Notes: generated from the sequence alone by a model not told the origin. Shown: positions 42,380 to 50,306, counted from the stretch's first letter. The stretch: DNA of 64,000 nucleotides from Sulfobacillus acidophilus DSM 10332 (GCA_000237975.1 CP003179.1:372001-436000), one strand, 5' to 3'. Numbers and translations are program-made.

Positions 42380-42982
42380 AGGCGAGGAGGTCTACTCAAC
42401 AAAGTTAGCAACGTTGCGGTACGAGCTGAATGATGAAAGGAGCCTGGCATTCTTTGAAACGCCCTTGTAACCCCCTTCGTCTGGCCGCACCCGGACACGA
42501 AAAGTAAACGCTGGCAGGGTATCGAAGCGCGGCCGTCAGTAGGAATCTTCACCGATGAAGGAGAATCCATGAAGCAACGGACAGCGCGGAACGAATGAGG
42601 AGGAACCTAATGGACGTCGAACTTAATCATGAGTTGTTTGCAAAAACCGTTTAGTGTTGCGGCCCCCGTTTGGGTTCCGAGCGGCAAGGCTGAACGGCGG
42701 AATCCTGTCTTTGGTTGCAGAAAAGATTTGCGGGACGATACCTTGAGCCATCGCCCCGCCACCGTGAGTTGTCTTGCGGCTTCAGGCGCACGACTCACGA
42801 CTCCGCTTCCGGTCTTTATTGAGGCCCGCTCTCGCACCGGTGGCTTGGGGGCATCGCTAGCGGGCAGCGCCCCGAGCACCAACGATTTCAGAATACCATA
42901 ACGAGACGAATGGGCTTCGATGTGCTTGTAGAATGCTCTGCCAAGCGCGGCAGCTGTTGGCCCAAAGGAGAGACACGTAGAT
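42380..42982 (+). other. Gene-free stretch with a relic of an integrase 5' end
   Basis: No gene is supported. Positions 42483-42524 match 43017-43058, in the 5' part of the live integrase, at 37 of 42 bases, with weaker similarity just upstream; the relic frame is closed by stops. The 42640-42900 part has open frames on both strands but neither looks like a protein. The stretch seems to be debris of an older integrase gene left next to the present one. Confidence 0.5.
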
Positions 42983-44191
42983 ATGAACCGCCCCCGCAAC
43001 CCGACCGGCTTTGTCCGGCCGCATCCGGACACGAAAAGCAAACGCTGGCAAGGCGTCGTCAAATACCCGGATCCCGACAAACCCGGCCAGTGGAAAACCC
43101 GGTCGAAGACGTTCGAGCGGAAAGCGGAAGCCCAGAAATGGGTCGACGAAACCCTGGCCGAACACCGCCAAAACCCGACCTACAAGCCGCCGAGCGATGA
43201 GACGCTGCAAGAGTTTTTGTCCCGATGGCTGAATGAGTCCGTGCGCGGACGGCGGCGCACGTCCACCGTCGAACGATACCGGGTGGACATTGATCACGTC
43301 GTCCGGTACATCGGGGAGGTGCCCTTGGCCCGGTTGACCCCCCGGCTCATCCAGGGGCTCTACGGGCGGCTAGCCACGGACGACGGCTTGTCCCCCAGCA
43401 GCATTAAGCACGTGCACGTGGTGCTCCGGGCGGCGCTGACTGATGCGCTGACATGGGATCTCCTGGTCAAAGATCCCTTGCGGGGCGTGACGCCACCCCA
43501 ACCGCAGCCCAAAGAACTGATTATTCCGACCGTGGATCAAGCCCGTGCTTTTCTGCGGGTTGCGGAATCCCATCGGCTCTGGGCCTTGTGGGCCTTCTTG
43601 GCGCTCAGTGGGGCTCGTAAGGGCGAGGCGTTGGGATTGCAATGGAGTGACATCGATTGGGACGCGCGGACGGTCACGATTCAGCGCACCGTGGCCGGGT
43701 ATGCCTCCAAACGCACCGTGAACCCGCCAAAATCCCGCGCCGGGCGGCGGGTGATCGCTTTGTCGGAGTTTCTGTCGGAGACCTTGCGGCGTCATATGCA
43801 CCAGCAAAAGTTGGAACGGTTAGCGGCCGGATCGCGTTGGGAAGAGGGGCCGTGGGTGTTTACCACCCGTCACGGTCGATGGCTGGCTCCCGCCCATGTC
43901 CACGAGCAGTTCAAGCGTTTGCTGAGTCAGGCGGGCCTGCCGTCGACGATGCGGATCCACGACTTGCGGCATGCGATGGCCTCGTATTGGCTTGCCAACG
44001 GCGTCCCGGTGAAGGTCGTCAGTGAGCGGTTAGGGCATGGCAACATCGCCATCACGTTACAGGTCTATGGTCACTTGCTGCCTAACATGCAAGCGGAAGC
44101 GGCGGATAAGATGGACGCCTGGCTGCTGGATGGCGTCACCACGGCGTCACCACGAGCGGAGAAAAAAGAGGTCATGGATGATTCTTCCTGA
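42983..44191 (+). CDS. int: Tyrosine recombinase (element integrase)
   Basis: A 402-residue phage-type integrase. The N-terminal arm-binding region (1-60, TFERKAEAQKWVDETLAEH) and SAM-like core-binding domain precede the catalytic domain with Arg212 (LSGARKGEALG), His326-x-x-Arg329 (HDLRHAMASY), His352 (LGHGNIA) and the nucleophile Tyr362 (ITLQVYGHL). All five residues are present. The gene ends 86 bases from attR, as is usual for integrases of tRNA-inserted elements, and carries candidate arm-site repeats within its 3' end. It should catalyse insertion into and excision from the tRNA-Arg gene. Confidence 0.93.
   Translation: MNRPRNPTGFVRPHPDTKSKRWQGVVKYPDPDKPGQWKTRSKTFERKAEAQKWVDETLAEHRQNPTYKPPSDETLQEFLSRWLNESVRGRRRTSTVERYRVDIDHVVRYIGEVPLARLTPRLIQGLYGRLATDDGLSPSSIKHVHVVLRAALTDALTWDLLVKDPLRGVTPPQPQPKELIIPTVDQARAFLRVAESHRLWALWAFLALSGARKGEALGLQWSDIDWDARTVTIQRTVAGYASKRTVNPPKSRAGRRVIALSEFLSETLRRHMHQQKLERLAAGSRWEEGPWVFTTRHGRWLAPAHVHEQFKRLLSQAGLPSTMRIHDLRHAMASYWLANGVPVKVVSERLGHGNIAITLQVYGHLLPNMQAEAADKMDAWLLDGVTTASPRAEKKEVMDDSS
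44132..44156 (+). repeat. Tandem repeat at the right end, candidate arm sites
   Basis: GCGTCACCACG (44133-44143) and GCGTCACCACGAG (44144-44156) repeat the motif found twice at the left end. They lie within the last codons of int, about 120 bases inside attR. A single copy with one mismatch (44388-44401) lies outside the element. Confidence 0.55.
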
Positions 44192-44277
44192 AACATAGCG
44201 AACGCGGAAAATGGCTCAGGACAAGGTGTTTCGGCAACTCGTGATGACGGCTGAAACAATAGAAACACGGTCTGTCC

Positions 44278-44336
44278 GAAGCAGGGGTTCGAGTCCCTTC
44301 GGGCGCACCATTTTTATTTTGCGCCGAAAACCCGCA
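44278..44336 (+). repeat. attR: right copy of the 59-bp direct repeat
   Basis: Exact copy of 15813-15871 without the 5' part of the tRNA. It is followed by a terminator-like hairpin (AACCCGCA...TGCGGGTT, then TTTTTT). Confidence 0.93.
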
Positions 44337-44782
44337 AGCATACACTATGCGGGTTTGTTTTTTCTACTAAGATGGATTTGCGCTCGCGGCGTCACCGCGA
44401 GACACACGTACGATTCGGTCGCTGGACGGTTGAGCTCACGGGCGGCGGCAAGGACAAACCGCCCGCCCAATTGGCCAACGCGTCATCGACGGACGCCGCC
44501 GAGGCTAAAATAGCCGCAACCGCATCGTCAGATAGACGGATTAGCCCTTGTATTGTCCGCTTTGCATTCCCTAAAACGCCGGAGCCGGGATCGTCGGGTA
44601 TGGTGGTGAGACAATTGGGTATTCATAACAGAAACTCCTTGCCGATTAATTACCCATCAATTGTAACAAACTCCGTCGTGAAACATGGCGATGACTTCCT
44701 TCAAGTTTTCTCTAAAAGTGGTTATTATAGGAATATCATGATTGGCAATGAAAATTAAGGGTTTAAAGGGGAGGACGAATTA
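44337..44782 (+). other. Right flank of the element, no gene
   Basis: The first 65 bases resemble, imperfectly, the sequence that follows attL inside the element, including the hairpin and one copy of the GGCGTCACC motif at the same distance. The remainder has open frames without protein character or ribosome sites. It may be remains of an earlier related insertion. Confidence 0.4.
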
Positions 44783-45553
44783 ATGTCTATTTTTTCTACC
44801 TATAGCCAGCAGGAAAACCAGATTACCGCGACGCTGTTGGCGGTGTTGCAAGAGTTACGGTTTCCGGTGACCGAACATATTTTGCAGACCTTGGTGGAGG
44901 AATCGGAAGCCGATTTGGTTGTATTTGAAAATCAGCCTCAAGGAACGACGTCGAGACCGGATGCCAGAATTTCCGGCTCGTTTTCTTATTGGTTCGAAGT
45001 AAAAAGGGTACCGGGCGCTATTAACCTGAAACAAATCGAAACCCATTTGAAGGGGATTAATAAGCCTCCGACGGGGATGAACCGTCTGATTGTATTGACG
45101 CCCGATTTTGTCGAACCGCCCGGGTTAAACCAGTACTACGATAAAGGGGTAGTGTGGAATAACTTCAATGCGTTGTATGACATATGCCAAACCTTGCTCG
45201 AACCGGAAGAATCCGTATTTCGCTTAACGTCGAACGAGCGGTACCTGTTGGCGGAGTTTGCGGAGTTTTTGGTCGAATCGAATCTGGTCCAACACGCCGA
45301 GCCGACGGTGGTGGTGGTTCCGGCGCGGCTGGCTTGGGATGACTACAAGCAGTACCACGCCTATATTTGTCAACCGAACCGAACCTTTCGCAATGCAACG
45401 TATATGGGGTTTTACCGGCAAAAAGCGATAAAACGTTGGATTCCGCAGATTGTTGAACATCTGACCGCCGTGACCTTGGAAGAGGGGACGGTAGAGTCGA
45501 ATCGGTTTCGCTCTTTAATTGACGCCATACCGCCCGTGGTGACGTTCGATTAG
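44783..45553 (+). CDS. PD-(D/E)XK nuclease-like protein
   Basis: A 256-residue protein. Its first third contains ENQITATLLAVLQEL, then a putative nuclease core with the Asp of RPDARISG and Glu-x-Lys of WFEVKRVPG, the D-ExK pattern of the PD-(D/E)XK superfamily. This is followed by a strand (RLIVLTPDF) as in Holliday-junction-resolvase-like nucleases. The C-terminal half is unrecognised. ATG follows GGGGAGGACG. It lies 450 bases outside attR, with a 51-codon frame after it. Defence or repair roles are possible; neither is shown. Confidence 0.6.
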   Translation: MSIFSTYSQQENQITATLLAVLQELRFPVTEHILQTLVEESEADLVVFENQPQGTTSRPDARISGSFSYWFEVKRVPGAINLKQIETHLKGINKPPTGMNRLIVLTPDFVEPPGLNQYYDKGVVWNNFNALYDICQTLLEPEESVFRLTSNERYLLAEFAEFLVESNLVQHAEPTVVVVPARLAWDDYKQYHAYICQPNRTFRNATYMGFYRQKAIKRWIPQIVEHLTAVTLEEGTVESNRFRSLIDAIPPVVTFD

Positions 45554-45558
45554 GCCAA

Positions 45559-45714
45559 ATGCACGACGTGTATTTTCTCACCGGACCGAGCGATTCCCAA
45601 ACCGTTACCTTAATGCAGGATCTACCCCATAAAGGGGCGCCGTTCCAAAATCAACGGTACTTTCACTTGGCTCAATTTACGCGAACAGACCTTAAAGACA
45701 CTTCGGACCTATAA
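45559..45714 (+). CDS. Possible 51-residue protein downstream of the nuclease-like gene
   Basis: An open frame starting five bases after the preceding stop (MHDVYFLTGPSDSQTVTL...). It overlaps the convergent winged-helix gene by six bases. It has no motif and only a weak ribosome site (TTAGGCC), so it may be a small partner protein or the remnant of a longer gene. Confidence 0.35.
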   Translation: MHDVYFLTGPSDSQTVTLMQDLPHKGAPFQNQRYFHLAQFTRTDLKDTSDL

Positions 45715-46170
45715 GGAGTCAAGATGCCTGGGAAAGGACCCTAAACCGGGTTCCGTCGGCAACCCCAAGGTTTGTCGAACATGCTGCAGGCGGTCGTAGA
45801 CGCCTGGGATACAGGGGCATTCCCGGATGATTTCGGTTAGCCAAAATCCGGCTTCCGGCAATGCCCCTTCCCGAAGGGCCCGTTCCGCGCGGTTAAAATA
45901 AATGTGCACCGGGTGCACTTCAAATGATACCCGGGAGCGGTTGCCCCGTCCGGGTATCGGGTGCCAGATTAAAAGCCCCCAGGTGCTGAGACGACGAACC
46001 GTTTCTTGGGCGGACCGGATCGAACAATCCCACAGGGTGGCCAATTCGCTTACGGTCAACGATGCCGGGGGCGGGTTTTCGTCCGGCGGCCCGGTATGAA
46101 CGGCATGCGCGAGTTGCACATAGCGGTCAAGAAAGATGCCGGATTTTCCTGAGTGTGAATCGATCATCAT
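45709..46170 (-). CDS. Winged-helix protein resembling the SgrR N-terminal domain
   Basis: A 153-residue protein. Residues 40-95 (LTVSELATLWDCSIRSAQETVRRLSTWGLLIWHPIPGRGNRSRVSFEV) match the DNA-binding N-terminal domain of SgrR-type regulators, including the GRGNRS turn. The usual C-terminal solute-binding domain is replaced by about 50 residues (RALREGALPEAGFWLTEIIRECP). Its ATG overlaps the arsI stop, so the two genes are translated together. It might control the arsI operon, but it lacks the cysteine sensor of ArsR proteins. Confidence 0.6.
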   Translation of the reverse strand: MMIDSHSGKSGIFLDRYVQLAHAVHTGPPDENPPPASLTVSELATLWDCSIRSAQETVRRLSTWGLLIWHPIPGRGNRSRVSFEVHPVHIYFNRAERALREGALPEAGFWLTEIIRECPCIPGVYDRLQHVRQTLGLPTEPGLGSFPRHLDSL

Positions 46171-46541
46171 GAGAGTCCCTCCCGGGAACGGACCCAAAAG
46201 ATTTCCCAGCGATGGCCGTCCGGATCGCGAACCCAGAACTTTTCTTGCCGGGCGTGACAGCAGTTGACGTCCGGTTCAGGTTCCGGCATCAGCCCTGCGG
46301 CCGTTAACCGCTGAAGAGCGTCCTCGACCATGGTCGGATCGTCCACTTCTATTCCGAAATGGCCCCGGAAAATCTCGGAGACCGGATGTTCGGTCAGCGC
46401 CATATTAAGGGCCGGTTCGTCGGTGAGAAATTGGGCATAATCTCCTATTCGGCGAACGGGACGCGTTTCCAACAACTGTTCGTAAAAGGCAATGGACCGG
46501 TCCAGCTGCGAGACGTTTAAGGCAACGTGTAACCGACGCAT
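46167..46541 (-). CDS. arsI: ArsI-type C-As lyase (CadI/glyoxalase family)
   Basis: A 124-residue vicinal-oxygen-chelate dioxygenase. ArsI cleaves the carbon-arsenic bond of trivalent methylarsenite or aromatic arsenicals. The metal ligands His5 (RRLHVALNV), His61 (RGHFGIEV) and Glu113 (RWEIFWV) and the adjacent cysteines Cys94-Cys95 (DVNCCHARQ) that bind the arsenical are in the expected places. The start at ATG 46541 follows AAGGAGGGA and gives the family N-terminus. It heads a two-gene unit with the winged-helix gene. CadI-like proteins of unknown role share this sequence, so the substrate is inferred. Confidence 0.8.
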   Translation of the reverse strand: MRRLHVALNVSQLDRSIAFYEQLLETRPVRRIGDYAQFLTDEPALNMALTEHPVSEIFRGHFGIEVDDPTMVEDALQRLTAAGLMPEPEPDVNCCHARQEKFWVRDPDGHRWEIFWVRSREGLS

Positions 46542-46934
46542 AGGGTCCCTCCTTAATGGAAAACGGATTAGATTCAGCATATACCTGGGTGAGCGGGCGA
46601 AAAAGCGAAGGATGGGTGCCGATTCTGCACCCTAAGCGCAGGCGCTATTGGCGCCCTAACCGGGTTTCGATGGCCAAGGCTTCGGCCAGGACGATTCGGC
46701 TACCCGGGCGCCCAATGGCGTGGACGGTGTTCCACGCGCGAAGTATCGGGACCAACCGGGGGGAGACGAAGAGCCGTACCGCGTTTACCGTAGTCCACGC
46801 GATCCAGTCGCGATGGTCGGACCACTAAACCGTAAACCAGTCCACATGGGAAATCATCCCTGGACGATGCCAACGACTATGGGCCAATCCCCATCCGAGA
46901 GCGCCGGATGGTAGCTGCCACTCGTCAGGCTTGA
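46542..46934 (+). other. Gene-free stretch upstream of the tnpB remnant
   Basis: About 390 bases without a supported gene on either strand. Some frames are open but show no family resemblance or ribosome site. It may contain eroded 5' sequence of the adjacent IS200/IS605 element. Confidence 0.4.
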
Positions 46935-47666
46935 TGGCCCCCCAAACAACGCAAACGCTGGTAACGACGGGCGTCTCGCCGGAAGAAAGGATCCCAAAAC
47001 CAGAAGAAAGCCTATCGCCAAGCCGCGCGTTACCATCAATACGAAAAGAACGTGTGCCAGGAGTACGCCCATCAAACCAGTCATGCGTTGGTCGTCAACA
47101 GGGTTAATGACCTGTATGTCTTTGAGGATCTCTCCATCCACCAGATAACCCGACGCCCGAAGGCCCAGCGCGATGCTCAAGGCCGATTTCTGCCGAATGG
47201 CCGAACCGCGAAGGCCGAGCTAAATCGGGCGATTTTCACCGCGGTATGGGGGCAACTCGTGGCATTCACCCGCTATAAAGCGTTGCGGCGAGGCAAATTG
47301 GTCATCACGGTACCGCCCGCATATAGTTCGCAGGAATGTGCGGAATGCACGTTCACATCCCCGGACAACCGGCTCTCCCAAGCCGCATTTGTCTGTCAAC
47401 CCTGCGGACACACGGATAACGCGGACCACAATGCCGCGGTGGTGATCAAAAAACGCGGGATTCAGAAACTCCTGTCCGGAGAACCGCTCACGAAGCCGCA
47501 CCAGCGCACGCGGATTTTTCGGAGCCTAGGGCCGGAGCGGTCCGAAGTCACGCCTGGGGAGACTCGCCTAAAACGGGATCCGTCCAAGACGGGCACGCAG
47601 CGGTCGCCGAACCAGGAACTTCTGGGAGTGATCACAGAAACCCCCACTGCAACCCGTCAGGGTTAG
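46935..47666 (+). pseudogene. tnpB: 5'-truncated TnpB (IS200/IS605-type RNA-guided nuclease)
   Basis: The C-terminal two thirds of TnpB. Present are the helical RRASRRKKGSQNQKKAYRQAAR-type segment, the RuvC-II Glu (YVFEDLSI), the zinc finger (SQECAEC...CQPCG) and the RuvC-III Asp (NADHNAAV). A TAA at about 46957-46959 lies in frame where a Gln codon (CAA) would be expected. The N-terminal part with the first RuvC Asp is absent. It therefore cannot cut DNA. No TnpA gene is nearby. The 3' end reaches into the element's right-end structure, as is usual. Confidence 0.8.
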
Positions 47667-47682
47667 GTGGCGGGAGCGTTCA
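47642..47682 (+). ncRNA. IS200/IS605 right end, candidate omega-RNA 3' part
   Basis: A hairpin CCCCAC-tgc-AACC-cgtca-GGGTT-aggt-GGCGGG ends in GAGCGTTCA, the layout of IS605-group right ends, where the guide-scaffold RNA also terminates. The bases that follow belong to a LysR gene, so the guide region would read into that target. Confidence 0.6.
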
Positions 47683-47995
47683 TGCGTATCTGGCGCGAAA
47701 TGGAGTGGCAAAAGCCCCGATGATTGAATTGGGTGGTGTGGAATTCATTAAACAGTGCGTGATGGCGGGGTTGGGGTATGGCGTGCTTCCGGTGATGACG
47801 GTCGAACAGGAAGTCGCCCATGGCCTCCTCGTTGCCCGGCCATGGCCAGAATCGAGTGAATTCATGTCGTTGTGGTTGGTGCGGTATAAAGACCGATGGA
47901 TGGGCCCGGCTTTAGCGGCTTTTTGGGAAACGGCGATCGAATGGGCGGGGGCATTTTCCGAGGCGGATCGTCTTATAAGCAGACGAACCGTATAG
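47683..47995 (+). pseudogene. C-terminal stump of a LysR-family regulator
   Basis: The frame runs directly out of the IS605-type right end and reads as the second half of a LysR substrate-binding domain (YLARNGVAKAPMIELGGVEFIKQCV, AGLGYGVLPVMTVEQEV). The helix-turn-helix and first half of the effector domain are missing and are not found upstream of the tnpB remnant, so insertion was accompanied or followed by deletion. About 100 residues remain; it is not expected to be functional. Confidence 0.75.
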
Positions 47996-48053
47996 TTGTG
48001 GTGCGTCCGGGGGAATGGTAAAATGTGCACAGTTTTGTGCACGGAGGTGCCCG

Positions 48054-49145
48054 ATGCGGCGTTTTGCGTTTATCATTCATCCGTTACGGTTTGACGATTT
48101 TGCCCGGAAATATGGTTTTACTCGGTATTTACCGCCTAAGTTGGTGGAATGGGCGTTTAAACAGGTCGGTCCGGTCATGGCGGGGCATGTGACCGGCGTC
48201 CGTTCTCCGGCCGGCGAAGAACTCGAGGGGTGGCTTATCGGGTTGCCGTTAACCCCCGAGATTATTTTGTCGTCCCCTTACGACTGGGTTCTTCGCAAAT
48301 TAACCGCGGCAGGGGAATTGGCGGAACGGCTCGGGGCTGAAATTGTCGGATTAGGAGCTTTTACCAAAATCGCCGGTGATCGGGGTATTTCATTGGCGAA
48401 AAATCTCCATATTCCGGTGACCACGGGAAATTCCTATACGACGGCAACGGCCGTGGAAGGGACCTTGGCGGCGGCTCGGGAAATGGGCATATCCGTGAAA
48501 GATGCCGCCACGACGGTCATCGGGGCCACCGGTTCTATTGGGCGAGCCGCCAGCTTTGAATTGGCCGAACAGGTCAAACAACTGACGTTGGTGGCCCGAA
48601 CACCCGAGAAGTTAGAAGCGTTACGGCAAGACCTGTTAACGAGGCATCCGCACTTGGACGTTAAAGTGACGACCGATATTCCCGGTGCGGTACGCCCGGC
48701 CGACATCGTGATCGCGGTGTCCTCGGCCACCGGGGCGATAGTCGATCCGGACGACTTGAAACCGGGGGCGGTTATTACCGATGTTGCCCGGCCCCGGAAT
48801 TTATCGCGGGTAGTTACCGAACGACGGCCGGACGTCTTGGTATTAGACGGGGGCGTTATTCAAGTACCGGGCGAATCGGCGGACATGGGCTTTGATTTTG
48901 GTTTTCCCCCTAAAATGGTGGAGGCCTGTATGGCGGAAACCATGATTTTAGCGCTTGAGGGACGGTTGGAAAACTTCACCATCGGGCCGTCTATCGCCAC
49001 CGAGAAAGTTCGCGAAATCCATCGGCTCGGATCCAAGCACGGGTTTAAACTGGCCGGCTTCCGGCGGTTTGAACGGGCTATCGACAATCGGGAGCTGGAT
49101 CGGATTCGACAGGCCGCCGCGGAACGGTTGCGCATTACCGGCTAG
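48054..49145 (+). CDS. Acyl-ACP-reductase-like NAD(P)-dependent dehydrogenase
   Basis: A 363-residue protein with a Rossmann fold at about residues 155-165 (TTVIGATGSIGRAASFELA) and the N-terminal EIVGLGAFTKIAGDRGISLAKNLHIPVTTGNSYTTATA segment. The layout is that of long-chain acyl-ACP reductases (AAR) of cyanobacteria, which convert acyl-ACP to fatty aldehyde. The latter also resembles shikimate dehydrogenase-like proteins. A cysteine near the C-terminus (MVEACMAETMILAL) could be the acyl acceptor. The start is ATG 48054 after GGAGGTGCCCG. No aldehyde-deformylating oxygenase is seen nearby, so alkane synthesis is not implied. Confidence 0.7.
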   Translation: MRRFAFIIHPLRFDDFARKYGFTRYLPPKLVEWAFKQVGPVMAGHVTGVRSPAGEELEGWLIGLPLTPEIILSSPYDWVLRKLTAAGELAERLGAEIVGLGAFTKIAGDRGISLAKNLHIPVTTGNSYTTATAVEGTLAAAREMGISVKDAATTVIGATGSIGRAASFELAEQVKQLTLVARTPEKLEALRQDLLTRHPHLDVKVTTDIPGAVRPADIVIAVSSATGAIVDPDDLKPGAVITDVARPRNLSRVVTERRPDVLVLDGGVIQVPGESADMGFDFGFPPKMVEACMAETMILALEGRLENFTIGPSIATEKVREIHRLGSKHGFKLAGFRRFERAIDNRELDRIRQAAAERLRITG

Positions 49146-49153
49146 ACGACAAA

Positions 49154-49181
49154 AGGGCTGTCCTCCTTGTGGGACAGCCCT
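49154..49181. terminator. Bidirectional terminator
   Basis: AGGGCTGTCC (49154-49163) and GGACAGCCCT (49172-49181) form a perfect stem between two convergent genes, with A-rich and T-rich sides. Confidence 0.85.
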
Positions 49182-49190
49182 CCTTTAATT

Positions 49191-49673
49191 TTATCCGGCG
49201 TAAAACCATCCTGTATTCCACATGTCCAAGGCCTTGGCTTCTTCGTCGCGGACACCCGCTTCGATGACTTCGGCGACAAATACGGTGTGGTCTCCGCGTT
49301 TAACCGTATCGGTGACCTGGCATTCCACCCAAGCCGGTAATTCGGTCAATAAGGGGGCGCCTGTCGCCGGGCCCTCTTCAAACGGGTGGCCGTTAAGCGT
49401 CTGGCCGGAAACCTGGGTGGGCCGGAAAAAGTCTTGGGCGATGGATTGCTGCTCGGCACTGAGGACATTTAAGGCAAATCGGCCGGACCGTTCAATAACG
49501 GTGTGGAGGTGGCTGTCCGCTTTTACCGCGACCATCACCAAGGGGGGATTGAATGACGCTTGAGAGACCCAGTTAACGGTTCCGGCCGCCAATTCTCCCT
49601 CGTGGCGGGCGGTTTGAACGTAGAGTCCGTATGTAAATAGTCTGAGCGCTTTTTTCTTGACGGCTTGATCCAT
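49191..49673 (-). CDS. Flavin reductase-like FMN-binding split-barrel protein
   Basis: A 160-residue protein of the flavin reductase-like domain family. FTYGLYVQTARHEGELAAGTVNWVSQASFNPPLVMVAV is the FMN-binding half, and GRFALNVLSAEQQSIAQDFF and GDHTVFVAEVIEAGV complete the split-barrel. Such proteins reduce free flavin with NAD(P)H, usually to feed a monooxygenase, or bind FMN as electron carriers. The ATG follows AAGGAGCG. It shares a bidirectional terminator with the convergent reductase gene. No partner oxygenase is visible here. Confidence 0.85.
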   Translation of the reverse strand: MDQAVKKKALRLFTYGLYVQTARHEGELAAGTVNWVSQASFNPPLVMVAVKADSHLHTVIERSGRFALNVLSAEQQSIAQDFFRPTQVSGQTLNGHPFEEGPATGAPLLTELPAWVECQVTDTVKRGDHTVFVAEVIEAGVRDEEAKALDMWNTGWFYAG

Positions 49674-50306
49674 GAGTTTCGCTCCTTATCGTAACGGTTT
49701 TGATTACAAGACTACACGGAAGTCGGGTGACAGGCAACCGGATTCGTAAATCCGAATTCCTAGTGCGTGGTGATGCATCCACGAAATCCTAGCATCAACC
49801 CGGTCGGCCTTTAGTATACGAATACGCCGACAGGGACAACCGAGGGTACCGTCAAATCGGGCACCAAGGTACCAAACCAGAATGTGGTAATTTCGGAAGA
49901 CCAATCGGCGACCATTTTTCCACTTTATTAAGCCAAAATATTTACCACGGCTAAATGAGTCGGGTACCTACTGTGGGGAACGGTTTCGACATCTGAGCTG
50001 GCCTCGACCGGTTTGTCCTAACGTAATACGAGCCGGGTAGACCCGGCTGCCATAAACGTGATGTATTATCTCCCAATATTCGTGGGGACGACATTCGGCT
50101 GGAGGCCGACGAGATCCCGACGGCCGCTCGTGCCGATTTCCAGGGGGTCAACCATCAGGGCGCCTTTCGGGAGTTATGGCCGGCATTGTATCAAAGGTTT
50201 GAATCGTGGGGAAGCGATTAGAGAGCCGTGCGAAATATCCAAAGGCCATGGTCTGTTCCGAGGGACTTTTTCGTTATATCGTAGTTACAAGCGATTTTGG
50301 AACATG
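49674..50306. other. Gene-free stretch with a coding-like remnant
   Basis: No intact gene. A short + strand frame at about 50075-50221 (NIRGDDIRLEADEIPTAAR...ELWPALYQRFESWGSD) has the look of a protein C-terminus but no start or upstream continuation. It could be the end of a decayed gene. The rest of the stretch shows nothing. Confidence 0.35.

Larger units (their letters stand above)
15813..44336. mobile_element. 28.5-kb integrative mobilisable element in tRNA-Arg
   Basis: The segment is bounded by two perfect 59-bp direct repeats containing the tRNA-Arg 3' end. It encodes a tyrosine integrase at its right end and an XRE repressor/excisionase-like pair at its left end. Between them are a primase, an AAA+ ATPase, a RHH protein, a MOBF relaxase and a VirD4/TraG coupling protein, then a serine recombinase and a type III restriction-modification cargo. 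No VirB4, VirB6 or other mating-channel gene can be recognised, so transfer would need a helper. A group II intron and an IS256-family element lie inside. Excision would leave one 59-bp site and an intact tRNA gene. Confidence 0.9.

Noticed and set aside
34200-42400. BREX or DISARM-type defence locus
   Set aside because: Only Mod, Res and a broken HEPN gene are present. There is no PglZ, BrxC-like ATPase, DrmA/B or phospholipase D gene, so a type III restriction system is the simpler call.
42607-43080. Minus-strand 157-codon frame and an opposing 90-codon frame
   Set aside because: Both have unusual composition and no family resemblance. The minus-strand one covers the integrase start, and the region contains an integrase relic, so it is treated as debris.
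44372-44758. 128-codon frame right of attR
   Set aside because: It changes composition midway, has no ribosome site and starts within the degenerate att flank. No motif supports it.
46556-46828. 90-codon frame upstream of the tnpB remnant
   Set aside because: Arg/Trp-rich sequence with no start signal and no match to the missing TnpB or LysR N-termini.
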